A stretch of DNA of 46,188 nucleotides, taken from contig CAJOFL010000011.1 in the NCBI GenBank assembly GCA_905233895.1, positions 1-46,188 of the forward strand. Direction: 5' to 3'. How positions within the stretch are numbered: the first letter of the stretch is position 1; every line of letters begins with the position of its first letter. This DNA comes from an uncultured Bacteroidales bacterium (GTDB taxonomy: Bacteria > Bacteroidota > Bacteroidia > Bacteroidales > P3). The position numbers and the translations under genes are program-made. Shown here piece by piece: positions 8,428 through 17,770 of this stretch. The notes under the pieces were generated by a model. The model saw only the letters and a program-made list of their open reading frames with translations, was not told the origin of the DNA and did not search any database.

Positions 8428-9216
8428 TTAAGCTGATTCTTCGCGGCTCTTTCTGAGGACGACTATCGTTACTGCCGCCAGAATCAAGATGATACCCAAC
8501 AGAAGACGTATTGAGAATGGTTCGTTGAACACGAAGATTCCTATCAACACGGCTGTTGTTGGTTCAAGTGCACCCAGGATTGCGGTGGGGGTTGATCCGA
8601 TGTATCGTGCCGCATAGACCATCATTACCAGTGCCATAATTGCTGGAACTACAGCCAGCCATCCCACCCAAAGCCATGCCCGCGGGGTTGGTGGGAGCAT
8701 CAGTGGTTGCCCGGTTGCAAGAGCAAATGCTACCATGCCCAGGGCGCAATATAGCAGTACGTAAAAGTTTATCTTAAACGATGACATTTGTAGCGGGCTT
8801 TTATCCACTACGATAATGTAAAGTGCGTATGTCAGTGCCGATACAAGTACCAGTATAACTCCAACGAAACTCAGTGTTCCACCGGTATCGCCCCAGTAAA
8901 GAAGAAGTACGCCCGCAAGTGCCAGCGTGATGGATGCCACCGTTGCAATTGTGATTCTTTCGCGAAAGAAGAGTGCCATAATGGCGGCTGTCATTACAGG
9001 ATAGGTGAAAAGTATGGTCGATGCTATGCCGGCTGGCATGTGATGGAAACTGAGATACAGCGTTAAAGATGATAGGATGAAAAGGATTCCCAAAGCCGAA
9101 AGGGTGGTGAATTCGCGTTTCGTCACTTTTATCCTTTCGCGGCGGAACAACATTATTATGGCTACAATAATCCAGGCAAGGCCAAATCGGTAGAAGAGTA
9201 CCGATGGAGTGTTCAT
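8428..9216 (-). CDS. EamA/DMT-family transporter, start probably further upstream
   Basis: An inner-membrane permease of the drug/metabolite transporter superfamily with two EamA repeats. From the first ATG (9216) it has 262 residues and about nine hydrophobic segments, and it ends in a basic tail. The frame continues upstream of this ATG with family-like sequence: KLIGIGCAIGAAVCYGTNP forms the expected first helix, and LNLYAEG joins straight to MNTPSVLFYRF. That extension has no ATG, GTG or TTG before an in-frame stop. ATT at 9319-9321 would give 297 residues and the full set of ten helices. The gene follows ftsZ on the same strand. Substrate unknown. Confidence 0.8.
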   Translation of the reverse strand: MNTPSVLFYRFGLAWIIVAIIMLFRRERIKVTKREFTTLSALGILFILSSLTLYLSFHHMPAGIASTILFTYPVMTAAIMALFFRERITIATVASITLALAGVLLLYWGDTGGTLSFVGVILVLVSALTYALYIIVVDKSPLQMSSFKINFYVLLYCALGMVAFALATGQPLMLPPTPRAWLWVGWLAVVPAIMALVMMVYAARYIGSTPTAILGALEPTTAVLIGIFVFNEPFSIRLLLGIILILAAVTIVVLRKSREESA

Positions 9217-9341
9217 CCCTTCGGCATATAGGTTGAGGGCGCCGAGGGGGTTGGTACCATAGCAGACGGCTGCGCCGATGGCGCAGCCGATGCCGATTAG
9301 TTTATTTCTGGATTGCGAAATTGCGATAGAATGTTAGTGTG

Positions 9342-11066
9342 TCAGTCGACGTTGTCGTGGAGGCTAGGTTTAGAGGTCATGATGCCGCTTTTGCTGACAG
9401 CATAGGTTGATGCCTCGTGACTGGCCGAAGAGAGTTCGTCCATGGCGAAATCGCTGGCAATCTGGCGAGTGGTCATACCTTGCACTTTGTCGGGGCCTGC
9501 TGGGTCGTATCTTAGCATCTCGTGGATACGACGTATGCGCTCGGCGGCGGTTAGGGCATCATTGTCGTTGGAGAAGGCATTGTAAGCGGGGCTTGGAGTG
9601 GGTTGGGGCTTCCTTGCAGGCTCGGCCTGTACAAGTTCTGCTACGGCGACGGGCTCTTCCATTGTAGCGGCCATCTGCGGAGCAGGGGCAACCTCGGGTT
9701 TGTGCTCAATGCGTATGTTGTCAACCATTACATCGATTTCAGTCGGGAATGGGTCATTGGCGGTGGAACGGATATTGCGCACCTCGTGTGCAGGCTCCTC
9801 CTCGGCCGGATCGGGTTCCAGCACGAAGATATGTTTCACTGACTTCTGTTCGTCGTTAGAAGGCTTGATTTCGTCCGTAGGCGTTACTTCGGTTGTTTTG
9901 TGGATTATAACCGGCTCGTCAGTGGATGCTACGACGTTGGGGGTCTCGTCCATGGGGGCGATTTTCTCTTCCACGGGCAATTCATGTATTGTGGCGGAGT
10001 TGTTGCTGGTTTTCTCAAAGCCAGTTGCTATAAGAGTGACTTTCAATTGGTCTCCCAGGCTATCGTCAATACCTGCACCCCATATAACTTCAGCGGTGCC
10101 GTCGGTCTTTTCGCTGATATAGTCAGTTATTTCACCAATCTCATCCATCTTGATCTTGCGGTCGGACGAATAGGAAAAGTAGAGCAGCACATTCTTGGCT
10201 CCGCGGATGTCGCTGTCGTCAAGCAGAACACTAGTGGTGGCCCCCTCAATTGCTTGGATTGCACGGTCGTCGCCTTCGCCGCAGCCAGTACCCATCAGTG
10301 CAGTGCCGCTGTGTTCCATGACGGTGTTAACATCCTGGAAGTCGATATTGACGTTGGCGGTGACGGTGATAATCTCGGCGATGCCTTTGGCGGCGGTGAG
10401 CAGCACATCGTCAGCCATGCCGAAAGCTTCAGAAATGTCGAGGTCGCCGAAGGCGCGCAATTTGTCGTTGTTAATGACAATAATTGAGTCGACATACTTG
10501 CGGAGTTCCTCTATGCCAGCCTCGGCTTGTTCGCGGCGGCGTTTTCCCTCGAATGAGAATGGACGTGTCACGATGGCGACAACAAGTATTTTCTTGTTTT
10601 CGTCGTTGTCGAGGTCAATGCTCTTAGCAATTTCGGCTATGACAGGTGCTGCACCGGTTCCAGTGCCACCGCCCATGCCGGCTGTAATGAAGAGCATTTG
10701 GGTGTTGTGCGACAGTGCTTCGCGAATGTCTTTCTCCTTGGCCTCGGCCGCCTTACGGGCTCGCTCGGGTTTATTGCCAGCTCCCAGCCCCAAATCGCCC
10801 AGTGGTATCTTGTTGGGAACGGGTGAACTGGTGAGTGCTTTCATGTCGGTGTTGCAGACGATGAAGTCCACGCCTTCGATACCTTGACGATACATGTGGT
10901 TCACAGCATTGCCGCCGCCGCCGCCTACACCGATGACCTTGATGTAGGACGACTGGCCTTTCGGCGAGTCGAAAGTGAAAAGAGGCGCGGGTTGATTATT
11001 GTCGTTTCGCGAGTCGACAGTCGGCATTTCGACTGGTTTTGGTTCAAATTCGAAGGTGTTTTCCAT
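9342..11066 (-). CDS. ftsZ: Cell division protein FtsZ
   Basis: The tubulin-like GTPase that forms the Z ring. The chain of 574 residues has the GTP-binding GGGGNAVNHM segment, the tubulin signature GGGTGTGAAP and the T7 region NIDFQDVNTVM. A long acidic, Pro-rich linker (about residues 370-520) is followed by a basic amphipathic segment (RIRRIHEMLRYDP) and a short tail. Start ATG 11066 (MENTFEFEP) is preferred over an upstream in-frame ATG at 11099 that adds eleven untypical residues. It is the last gene of the dcw cluster and is followed by the EamA gene. Confidence 0.96.
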   Translation of the reverse strand: MENTFEFEPKPVEMPTVDSRNDNNQPAPLFTFDSPKGQSSYIKVIGVGGGGGNAVNHMYRQGIEGVDFIVCNTDMKALTSSPVPNKIPLGDLGLGAGNKPERARKAAEAKEKDIREALSHNTQMLFITAGMGGGTGTGAAPVIAEIAKSIDLDNDENKKILVVAIVTRPFSFEGKRRREQAEAGIEELRKYVDSIIVINNDKLRAFGDLDISEAFGMADDVLLTAAKGIAEIITVTANVNIDFQDVNTVMEHSGTALMGTGCGEGDDRAIQAIEGATTSVLLDDSDIRGAKNVLLYFSYSSDRKIKMDEIGEITDYISEKTDGTAEVIWGAGIDDSLGDQLKVTLIATGFEKTSNNSATIHELPVEEKIAPMDETPNVVASTDEPVIIHKTTEVTPTDEIKPSNDEQKSVKHIFVLEPDPAEEEPAHEVRNIRSTANDPFPTEIDVMVDNIRIEHKPEVAPAPQMAATMEEPVAVAELVQAEPARKPQPTPSPAYNAFSNDNDALTAAERIRRIHEMLRYDPAGPDKVQGMTTRQIASDFAMDELSSASHEASTYAVSKSGIMTSKPSLHDNVD

Positions 11067-11218
11067 GTGCTTGTTTGATTCTATTGCATTGAGACACAAG
11101 ATTTTGATTTAGAATCAGGTGTCTTGATTGCGTTTGTAAAATTACTAAATATATCTATATTATAATTCGTGAATATCAATTACTTATCAACATCGTGCTG
11201 TGAATATCCCTTCGCCGT

Positions 11219-12616
11219 TCAGTCTTTGTCTCCGTCAATACCTTCATCGAGGATGATTGTCTTGATAAAATTGCTAAAAGAGCGGATTGCCTTTTTACCA
11301 GTACGGTTGTTTTTGCTAGTATCAGTGATTGTATTGTTGGTAGAGACTTGTGTCGGTTCGGGTTCTGGAGTGTCATCCATATCGGCGAAGATATCGGTGC
11401 TTGTGGAGGGCTTCATTTCCTCTTTCTCCTCCAATTCGCCGCGAGTACCTTTCTCTGTTTCCTCCAATCCATAGATGACCAATCCGATACCAGTAGCGTA
11501 CATCGGGTGGGCGAGTTCATCGAAGCCGGCGCTGGATGGATCAAGATGTTCGTTTGGGGTTCCGACGCGTGTTTCGGTCGCGGTCACCAGTGAGCAGAGG
11601 TCTTTGATGTTTTTGAGTTGTGCGCCACCACCTGTGAGTACAACACCGCCGATGAGTTTCTTTTGGTAACCAGAGAGCTTGATTTCATAGTCGACTTGCT
11701 CCATGATCATCTTGGTGCGTATGTTGATGATGCTGGCAAGGGTGCGCATGCTTATCTCGCGAGCCGACTGGCTGCGGATGCCGGGGATGGAAATAACATC
11801 GTTTTCGCTAACTGCCTGCACTAGACATGAACCGAACTTAACCTTGAGGCTTTCAGCTTGGTTTCGCAGGATTGCACAGTTCTCACGGATGTCGTTAGTG
11901 ATGGCATTACCGGCTAGCGGGATGACGGAAGTGTGTCGGATGATTCCATCATAGAAGATGGCTATGTCTGTGGTACCGCCACCGATATCGACCATTGCTA
12001 CACCGGCGTCTCGGTCGCCGTCGTCGAGTACGGCTAATGACGATGCTACGGGTTCAAGAACCACATCCTTGATATGTAGGCCGGCCGCTTGGACGGCATA
12101 CTTGATATTCTGGAGGTCGATGACGTTGGCGGTCACCATATGGAACTCGGCTTCGAGGGTTTTCCCGGCCACACCTACGGGAGGTATGTTGCGACTCAGT
12201 TCAACACGGTCCACGATATATCGTTGTGGGAATACGTGTACAATTTCCTCGCCAGGCTCGAGCATCGTCTTGTATTGCTCGGCAATGAGACGGTCGACAT
12301 CTTCCTTGGAGATGAGTTGGTGGTCTGTGGGAATTGTGATATACCCGTGGCTTGGACGCGATTTGATATGCTGTCCGGCTACACCGACCCACACTTCGTC
12401 GATGTCGACATTCGCTTGGTTGGCTGCTTGGTCGACGGCTTTCCTCACTGAACGGCTGGCCAATTCGACGTTGCGTACCACACCATGCTCAACGCCGTCG
12501 GAGTCGGTTTTTCCGTAACCGAGGATTTTTACTTGCCCGTTATCGCTTCGAATACCAACAAAGCAGGCAATCTTAGTGGTACCGATGTCTAGTCCTACGA
12601 TGATGTCTTGTTCCAT
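11219..12616 (-). CDS. ftsA: Cell division protein FtsA
   Basis: Actin-like ATPase that tethers FtsZ to the membrane. The 465 residues include the phosphate-1 motif VGLDIGTTKIACFVG, the 1C domain, the phosphate-2 motif MVDIGGGTTDIAIF and the adenosine loop VVLTGGGAQL. A C-terminal linker leads to the amphipathic end GKKAIRSFSNFIKTIIL, a membrane-targeting helix, plus a short acidic tail. It lies between ftsQ and ftsZ in the usual order; the 152-base gap to ftsZ shows no convincing separate promoter. Confidence 0.95.
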   Translation of the reverse strand: MEQDIIVGLDIGTTKIACFVGIRSDNGQVKILGYGKTDSDGVEHGVVRNVELASRSVRKAVDQAANQANVDIDEVWVGVAGQHIKSRPSHGYITIPTDHQLISKEDVDRLIAEQYKTMLEPGEEIVHVFPQRYIVDRVELSRNIPPVGVAGKTLEAEFHMVTANVIDLQNIKYAVQAAGLHIKDVVLEPVASSLAVLDDGDRDAGVAMVDIGGGTTDIAIFYDGIIRHTSVIPLAGNAITNDIRENCAILRNQAESLKVKFGSCLVQAVSENDVISIPGIRSQSAREISMRTLASIINIRTKMIMEQVDYEIKLSGYQKKLIGGVVLTGGGAQLKNIKDLCSLVTATETRVGTPNEHLDPSSAGFDELAHPMYATGIGLVIYGLEETEKGTRGELEEKEEMKPSTSTDIFADMDDTPEPEPTQVSTNNTITDTSKNNRTGKKAIRSFSNFIKTIILDEGIDGDKD

Positions 12617-12637
12617 AGTGTTTGTATTTTTTTATTG

Positions 12638-13393
12638 TTATTGTTTGTTCTTTGTGCATACTACTTGCCCTTTGTATTTTAGGCTTATGCGGTTATAGGT
12701 GTTCCAACCTGCACGAGGCATTCCTTTGCGGTAGAAGGTCCATAGGTTGGAAAACTTTTCGTCGAGGTTGTCTGGAGAACCTAGTTCAATGGTGTTGTCG
12801 CCAAGTTTGGAAACCATTATAATGTCGTTGTCTTGTTCTATGTATATTTGGTCGATGAGCATTGCGTAATTTCTATTGCGATCTAGGTAGTTTGCTACTG
12901 ACAGCAGGTCGCTTAATTGGCGATTGAGACTATCTGGATTTAGAGGTTCAGTGAAATCTCCACCGAGTACAAGCAGGTCACAGTCGGCCATCGGCGAAGT
13001 GGGGAAAAGCGCACCACTGCAATCAATATATAGTTCACGGTTACCATAGAAGAGCCTTGCTATGGGGCGCCGTTGTTTGACTTTTACGACAGCTTTGCCA
13101 CTTACACTCAAGGATACAGTCGCCTCCTCGATATAAGGAACTGACAATGCTGCAAGGGCTATGCGGTTACGGTCCACATCGGCTACTCGTGTTGCAAACA
13201 ATTGAGGCATTGCGGCAAGTATGCTGTCGGCAATTGTCTGTTCGTCGACGAGTTGTGGGGTACGGTCGCAGCGAATACTGATATCTATTCCATGTACTTG
13301 CGAACGTGAGCGAGCCATATTGGCGGCTATAGTCAACGCTGTCAATAATACGGCTCCAGCTAATATCAGTCCTATTTTTACGCCTCGTTTCAT
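12638..13393 (-). CDS. ftsQ: Cell division protein FtsQ
   Basis: A bitopic divisome protein of 251 residues. It has a short basic cytoplasmic start (MKRGVKIG), one membrane helix (LILAGAVLLTALTIAANMA), then a POTRA-like region beginning TPQLVDEQTIADSIL and the FtsQ beta domain with KVKQRRPIARLF and YIDCSGALFP. Its first codon overlaps the murC stop (ATGA, 13390-13393), so the two are translationally coupled. In the cell it would link the inner divisome to periplasmic wall synthesis. Confidence 0.92.
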   Translation of the reverse strand: MKRGVKIGLILAGAVLLTALTIAANMARSRSQVHGIDISIRCDRTPQLVDEQTIADSILAAMPQLFATRVADVDRNRIALAALSVPYIEEATVSLSVSGKAVVKVKQRRPIARLFYGNRELYIDCSGALFPTSPMADCDLLVLGGDFTEPLNPDSLNRQLSDLLSVANYLDRNRNYAMLIDQIYIEQDNDIIMVSKLGDNTIELGSPDNLDEKFSNLWTFYRKGMPRAGWNTYNRISLKYKGQVVCTKNKQ

Positions 13394-14808
13394 AGCAGAT
13401 TATCTCTAAGGGTTTCCTCCAACCTCGGTACCAGCCGGTCAATGTCTCCCGCACCTAGTGTCAGAACTATATCGGGGCATAGTGCAGGTACTAGTTCCAG
13501 TACTTGATCGGCGGTGCAGAGGTATTTTGACATACTGTCGATTTTTCGCAGCAACATACTCGAATTTACGCCGAGTATTGGTTTCTCACGTGCAGGGTAG
13601 ATGGGCATCATCACTATCTCGTCTAGCCTTGAAAGGACACTGGCGAACTCGTCGGCAAAATCGCGGGTACGGGTGTAAAGATGTGGCTGGAATATGCCTA
13701 TAACCCGTTTCCCAGGATAAAGGTACCGCACAGACTCTATGGTGCGCTTTATTTCTTGCGGATGGTGGGCATAGTCGTCGATATAGACAAGGTTTTTCTC
13801 ACGTATACGATAATCGAACCTGCGTCGTACTCCTGCGAAACTTTTCAATCCGCTACGCAGTTGGTATTGGTCTAAACCGCAACTTAGCGCAACTGCTGAT
13901 GCTGCTACTGCATTTTCAATGTTGACCAATGGAGCCCCGTCGAGTTCAAGGTCGTAAAGTACGCCATCGGGGGTACGTAAGTCGAAAAAGAGATTTCCAT
14001 TGTATGTACGTACGTTTATAGCGTAATAGTCGGCTTCAATCCCGTGGGCGGTATATGTTGCGCAAGGACGTTGTAGGAATTCGTATTGGTTGTGGTGGTG
14101 CCCCTCATGGTTGTCTTCATGTCCGTTATGGTGGCCGAATGGTTCTCCGTTGTCCTCAAGGAAGATTCCGTCCTTTAGCACGACGAGTCCGTCCTTGTCC
14201 GTCTGGTTGGCGAACTGTGAGTAGGCTTCAAGCAGGGTGTGATGGTCGCCGTAGATATCGAGGTGGTCGGCATCGGTGGCGGTAATTACAGCGAAGTGAG
14301 GGTGAAGTTGAAGGAATGAGCGGTCATATTCATCGGCTTCTACAACCACATAGTCGCTATTGTTGTTAATCAGAATATTGCTGTTGAAATTCTTGCTTAT
14401 ACCACCCAGAAAAGCAGAACATCCGCAGGGTGCTTTGCTCAACAAATGGGCAATCAGGGTACTGGTAGTGGTCTTCCCATGACTTCCGGCAACAGCGATG
14501 CAACATTTGCCGCGGGTGAGTTCGCCAAGTACTTGAGAACGCTTCTCCATTCGCACTCCGCTGGCCTTCAGTGCCTGAAATTCCCCCAGTTCTTCTGGAA
14601 CGGCTGGAGTATAGACCACCAGGTCGATATTTGAAGGCAGGTCGGAAGGACGGTCGTCGTAGTGGACGGTAATTCCCTCGGCTTCAAGTTCGGCGGTGAG
14701 AGGCGACGGAGTACGGTCGTATCCGCTGACGATATCGCCGCGCCTATGGAAAAACCGCGCCAGTGCGCTCATCCCGATGCCTCCTATACCTAGAAAGTAG
14801 TATCTCAT
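13390..14808 (-). CDS. murC: UDP-N-acetylmuramate-L-alanine ligase MurC, with His-rich insertion
   Basis: ATP-dependent addition of L-alanine to UDP-MurNAc. The N-terminal Rossmann motif is FLGIGGIGMSALA, the ATP loop AGSHGKTTTSTLI, and the central domain has EADEYDRSFL; HHPQEIKRTI and the Mur C-terminal domain follow. The 472 residues are within the usual range. Unusual is a His/Asn/Glu-rich stretch (about residues 223-242, with eight histidines) in the middle domain, encoded near 14083-14141. It overlaps ftsQ downstream and the murG stop upstream by ATGA-type junctions. Confidence 0.94.
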   Translation of the reverse strand: MRYYFLGIGGIGMSALARFFHRRGDIVSGYDRTPSPLTAELEAEGITVHYDDRPSDLPSNIDLVVYTPAVPEELGEFQALKASGVRMEKRSQVLGELTRGKCCIAVAGSHGKTTTSTLIAHLLSKAPCGCSAFLGGISKNFNSNILINNNSDYVVVEADEYDRSFLQLHPHFAVITATDADHLDIYGDHHTLLEAYSQFANQTDKDGLVVLKDGIFLEDNGEPFGHHNGHEDNHEGHHHNQYEFLQRPCATYTAHGIEADYYAINVRTYNGNLFFDLRTPDGVLYDLELDGAPLVNIENAVAASAVALSCGLDQYQLRSGLKSFAGVRRRFDYRIREKNLVYIDDYAHHPQEIKRTIESVRYLYPGKRVIGIFQPHLYTRTRDFADEFASVLSRLDEIVMMPIYPAREKPILGVNSSMLLRKIDSMSKYLCTADQVLELVPALCPDIVLTLGAGDIDRLVPRLEETLRDNLL

Positions 14809-15911
14809 CTGACGATTTTGGATATTTGGTCAACAATCTTTTCCGCCGCTCCGCGTACAGCCATCTTGCCTATTGCATCGCGCATCGAGGCCATGCGGTC
14901 GTTGCTGGCCAGCAGCTCTTTGACGATTGGCAGTGCCTGATTGTCGCAGTCGGCGTCGCGAACCATTAGGGCTGCTCCGCGATCGACAAGTGCAAGCGCG
15001 TTCTTTGTCTGGTGGTCTTCTGCCACATTGGGTGAGGGAATCAGCACTACAGGCTTACCTACGAGGCAGAGTTCGGATATTGCGATTGCGCCTGCACGTG
15101 AAATTACAAGGTCGACGGCTGCATAAGCTTGATCCATTCGGCTTATGAACTGATGTACTTTGACCCAACGGTCCACCCCCGCCTGCTCCACTGCACGACG
15201 GGCGTCGTCATACATCCACCGTCCTGTTTGCCAGATAAGTTGCAGGTTATTTTCGCGGAAGAAGTGCAGGTGGCCCATAATCATCTGGTTGATGGATCGT
15301 GCCCCAAGGCTTCCTCCAACCGATAGGATTACCTTGCCAGTCGGATCGATGTCGAATGCCGCACAGCCTTCCTCTCGTGTGCAGTTCATTTGTTCTATAT
15401 CGGCGCGCACAGGATTTCCGGTGAAAACGATTTTGTCTTTTGGGAAGAAACGGTCCATTCCGTCGTATGCTACGCAGATTGTGCGAGCGTCGCGGGCCAG
15501 CATGCGGTTGGTCAGTCCGGCGTAGGAGTTCTGTTCCTGCAGCAGGGTGGGGAATCCCATTTTGGCGGCAGCCTTCAGTGTCGGTTCACTTGCGAAACCG
15601 CCTACCCCGACCACGATATCAGGCTTGAAATCACTCAATATTGACTTGACCATTCGGTTGCTCTTCAGCATCTTGAACGGCAACTGCAGGTTCTTGACGA
15701 TATTTTGCGGAGTCAGTTTCCGCTGAAGACCGGCTATAGGCAGACCTTTGATTTCATAGCCCGCAGCGGGCACTTTTTCCATCTCCATGCGCCCTTCGGC
15801 TCCGACGAAAAGTATTTCGGCTTCGGGCCAACGGCGCTTTATGGCATTTGCAATCGCTACTGCCGGGAATATGTGTCCTCCGCTTCCGCCTCCACTGACT
15901 ATTGCTTTCAT
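14805..15911 (-). CDS. murG: UDP-GlcNAc:lipid I transferase MurG
   Basis: Adds GlcNAc to lipid I at the cytoplasmic face to make lipid II. The 368-residue GT-B protein begins MKAIVSGGGSGGHIFPAVAIA with the family G loop. It also has VGVGGFASEPTLKAA, LLQEQNSYAGLTNRML, SVGGSLGARSIN, and the donor site RAGAIAISELCLVGKPVVLIPSPNVAEDHQ. All key motifs are intact. The start is separated from ftsW by a 117-base gap in which I see no clear terminator. Confidence 0.95.
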   Translation of the reverse strand: MKAIVSGGGSGGHIFPAVAIANAIKRRWPEAEILFVGAEGRMEMEKVPAAGYEIKGLPIAGLQRKLTPQNIVKNLQLPFKMLKSNRMVKSILSDFKPDIVVGVGGFASEPTLKAAAKMGFPTLLQEQNSYAGLTNRMLARDARTICVAYDGMDRFFPKDKIVFTGNPVRADIEQMNCTREEGCAAFDIDPTGKVILSVGGSLGARSINQMIMGHLHFFRENNLQLIWQTGRWMYDDARRAVEQAGVDRWVKVHQFISRMDQAYAAVDLVISRAGAIAISELCLVGKPVVLIPSPNVAEDHQTKNALALVDRGAALMVRDADCDNQALPIVKELLASNDRMASMRDAIGKMAVRGAAEKIVDQISKIVR

Positions 15912-16028
15912 ATCGTTGATTTATAGATGTTTATGTTATTAAGAAATACTTAACTTATTGTTTCTTAGTGTGTTTATGACTGTTTGTCCGTGATGACTCC
16001 GTGTTAACACCGTCCTTAGTCCGTGTAT

Positions 16029-17228
16029 TTATTCCTCGCCCTCCTGGGCGACACGTTCTATTGTCGTAGTGCAGTCGGCTTTTACACGTGTTTTTTGCCT
16101 TTCTATATCAGCTGCAACTGCTTGTATTACACCTACTCCGCACCCAAGGAAGAGGTAGGCGGTACCACCATAACTGATGAATGGCAGCGTTTGTCCGGTG
16201 ACAGGCAGTGCACCAACGGCAACGCTCATGTTCACAAGGGCTTGCAGGTAGATGACTGTTCCCATTCCGGCTACGGTGATTTTCCCGAACGGTCCGGAAC
16301 ACCGTTTCGCCAGCCGTATGCATCGCAGGTAGAATATGGCGTAGAGTGCGAATACAATCAGGCCGCCTATAAATCCGCTCTCTTCGATTATGATGGCGTA
16401 GATGAAGTCGTTATGGGCCTGTGTCATAAGTCGGCCGTGAATGGTGCTTCCGACCCTCTTCCCGAGCACACCCCCACGTGCTTCAGCCATTCTGGCTATG
16501 TTCTCCTGTGTCAGTTCGTCGGGCTGCGGGTTGATCCATGAATATACTCGGTGGCCCCAAGTTGCCTGACGCTCAATCACCTGCTCCTGTGCTTCGCCGG
16601 AAATGAGGGATTTCTCGTATTTATAGTAGCTGAACGCAAGGAATGCAACCACAGCCACCATTCCCACGGCGAATACTCGCCACCAGTACTTCTTGTTCAC
16701 ACCGCCAAGATACATCATGATGTAGCAAGCCAAAAAGATAAGTGCTGCGGTCGAGAAGTTCTCAGGCATTACAAATCCTGCAACCAGCGCTATGTAGAAC
16801 AGCAGTTGGATAAAGGTGCTGAGTTCTTGCATCTGGTTCTCTTTCTTCAAGGCCATCATGCGGGCAACAAAGATGATGAGCACTACTTTCGCTATCTCTG
16901 ACGGTTGAAATTGCCCGATTCCGGGAATCACCCACCATCGCTGGCCGAGTGCCATAAGTATTACCAGCAGCACCAGCGACGCCCAGTAGCCGAGCACCGC
17001 GAAACGCGAAAAGTAGCGGTAATTTATCCTTGAAATCAGGATAATAGCCACGTAGGTTGCCGCCACAATGGCCAAATGTTTAAGGAACAGGCCAGTGGGC
17101 CCGGGGCCTTTGTGCGAGTAGGCCTCCAGTCCAATCGAACTGTAGACGGCGGCAAGCGACACAAGGCTGAGCAGGAAGAACACCACCCAGATACCTGTAT
17201 CTCCGCGGAATATGCTTTTCAGTTTCAT
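16029..17228 (-). CDS. ftsW: Lipid II glycosyltransferase FtsW
   Basis: SEDS-family septal peptidoglycan polymerase, 399 residues with about ten membrane helices. The motif GIGQFQPSEIAKVVLIIF holds the conserved QPSE segment. The loop with KRVGSTIHGRLMTQAHNDFIYAIIIEESGFIGG includes the family HNDFI..EE.G pattern. PFISYGGTAYLFLGCGVG corresponds to the conserved PF.SYGG near the end. The start codon overlaps the stop of the murD remnant by four bases, which keeps the coupling normal for murD-ftsW. Confidence 0.94.
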   Translation of the reverse strand: MKLKSIFRGDTGIWVVFFLLSLVSLAAVYSSIGLEAYSHKGPGPTGLFLKHLAIVAATYVAIILISRINYRYFSRFAVLGYWASLVLLVILMALGQRWWVIPGIGQFQPSEIAKVVLIIFVARMMALKKENQMQELSTFIQLLFYIALVAGFVMPENFSTAALIFLACYIMMYLGGVNKKYWWRVFAVGMVAVVAFLAFSYYKYEKSLISGEAQEQVIERQATWGHRVYSWINPQPDELTQENIARMAEARGGVLGKRVGSTIHGRLMTQAHNDFIYAIIIEESGFIGGLIVFALYAIFYLRCIRLAKRCSGPFGKITVAGMGTVIYLQALVNMSVAVGALPVTGQTLPFISYGGTAYLFLGCGVGVIQAVAADIERQKTRVKADCTTTIERVAQEGEE

Positions 17229-17761
17229 AACTCGTTAACCTCGTGGAGGAACAACTCTCCAAGTGCCTCGCTGGAAGCCACCCCGCTGGAAGCTGGTGAG
17301 AAGAGTACCTTTACATCGTCGGAATCATAATAATGGGCACGGTGCAGCGCTTCTGCCATACTGTCGCACTCTACAATCTGCGGCACCACCGCTCCGAAAG
17401 CTTGTTTCATTTTGCTTGCATCGCCAAGTACCAGTAACATCCTCACCTTGCGTAACGCTAAAGGCAACAGGCGACTGTAGTCCGTATCCTCGCTGCTACC
17501 GCAAGCAATCCACACTATTCCGCCTTGAATACTCTCGAAAGAATACCAGGTGGCGTTCACCGTACGTGAAGCTGCGTCATTGATATATTCTCGTCCACGT
17601 ATAGTAGCGGTATGCTCAAGGCGGTAACTCGTGTCTTCCAACCGATTGAAACATGCGCGCAATGCACTGTTACGCATTGCTTTCAGTTTGCGTGTGTCCA
17701 TGCCGGCAAGTCCGACATGCGGGCGGTCAAAACCGCGTTGTACTAAAGTTTCTATTGTCAT
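17225..17761 (-). CDS. murD: MurD remnant: isolated, degenerate Mur ligase C-terminal domain
   Basis: The gene sits where murD belongs, between mraY (9-base gap) and ftsW (4-base overlap), but encodes only 178 residues instead of about 440-450. It aligns by eye with the MurD C-terminal third: YRLEHTATIRGREYIND, then VWIACGSSEDTDYSRLLPLAL, then SPASSGV near the end. The N-terminal UDP-substrate domain and the ATP-binding domain are missing. The substrate motif INDSKATN reads INDAASRTVN, and the final SPACASFDxF pattern is replaced. D-glutamate ligase activity is not expected. The open frame and tight junctions suggest it is still translated, perhaps for coupling or a scaffold role. A true MurD should exist elsewhere in the genome. 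Confidence 0.75.
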   Translation of the reverse strand: MTIETLVQRGFDRPHVGLAGMDTRKLKAMRNSALRACFNRLEDTSYRLEHTATIRGREYINDAASRTVNATWYSFESIQGGIVWIACGSSEDTDYSRLLPLALRKVRMLLVLGDASKMKQAFGAVVPQIVECDSMAEALHRAHYYDSDDVKVLFSPASSGVASSEALGELFLHEVNEL

Positions 17762-17770
17762 GTGTTTGAT

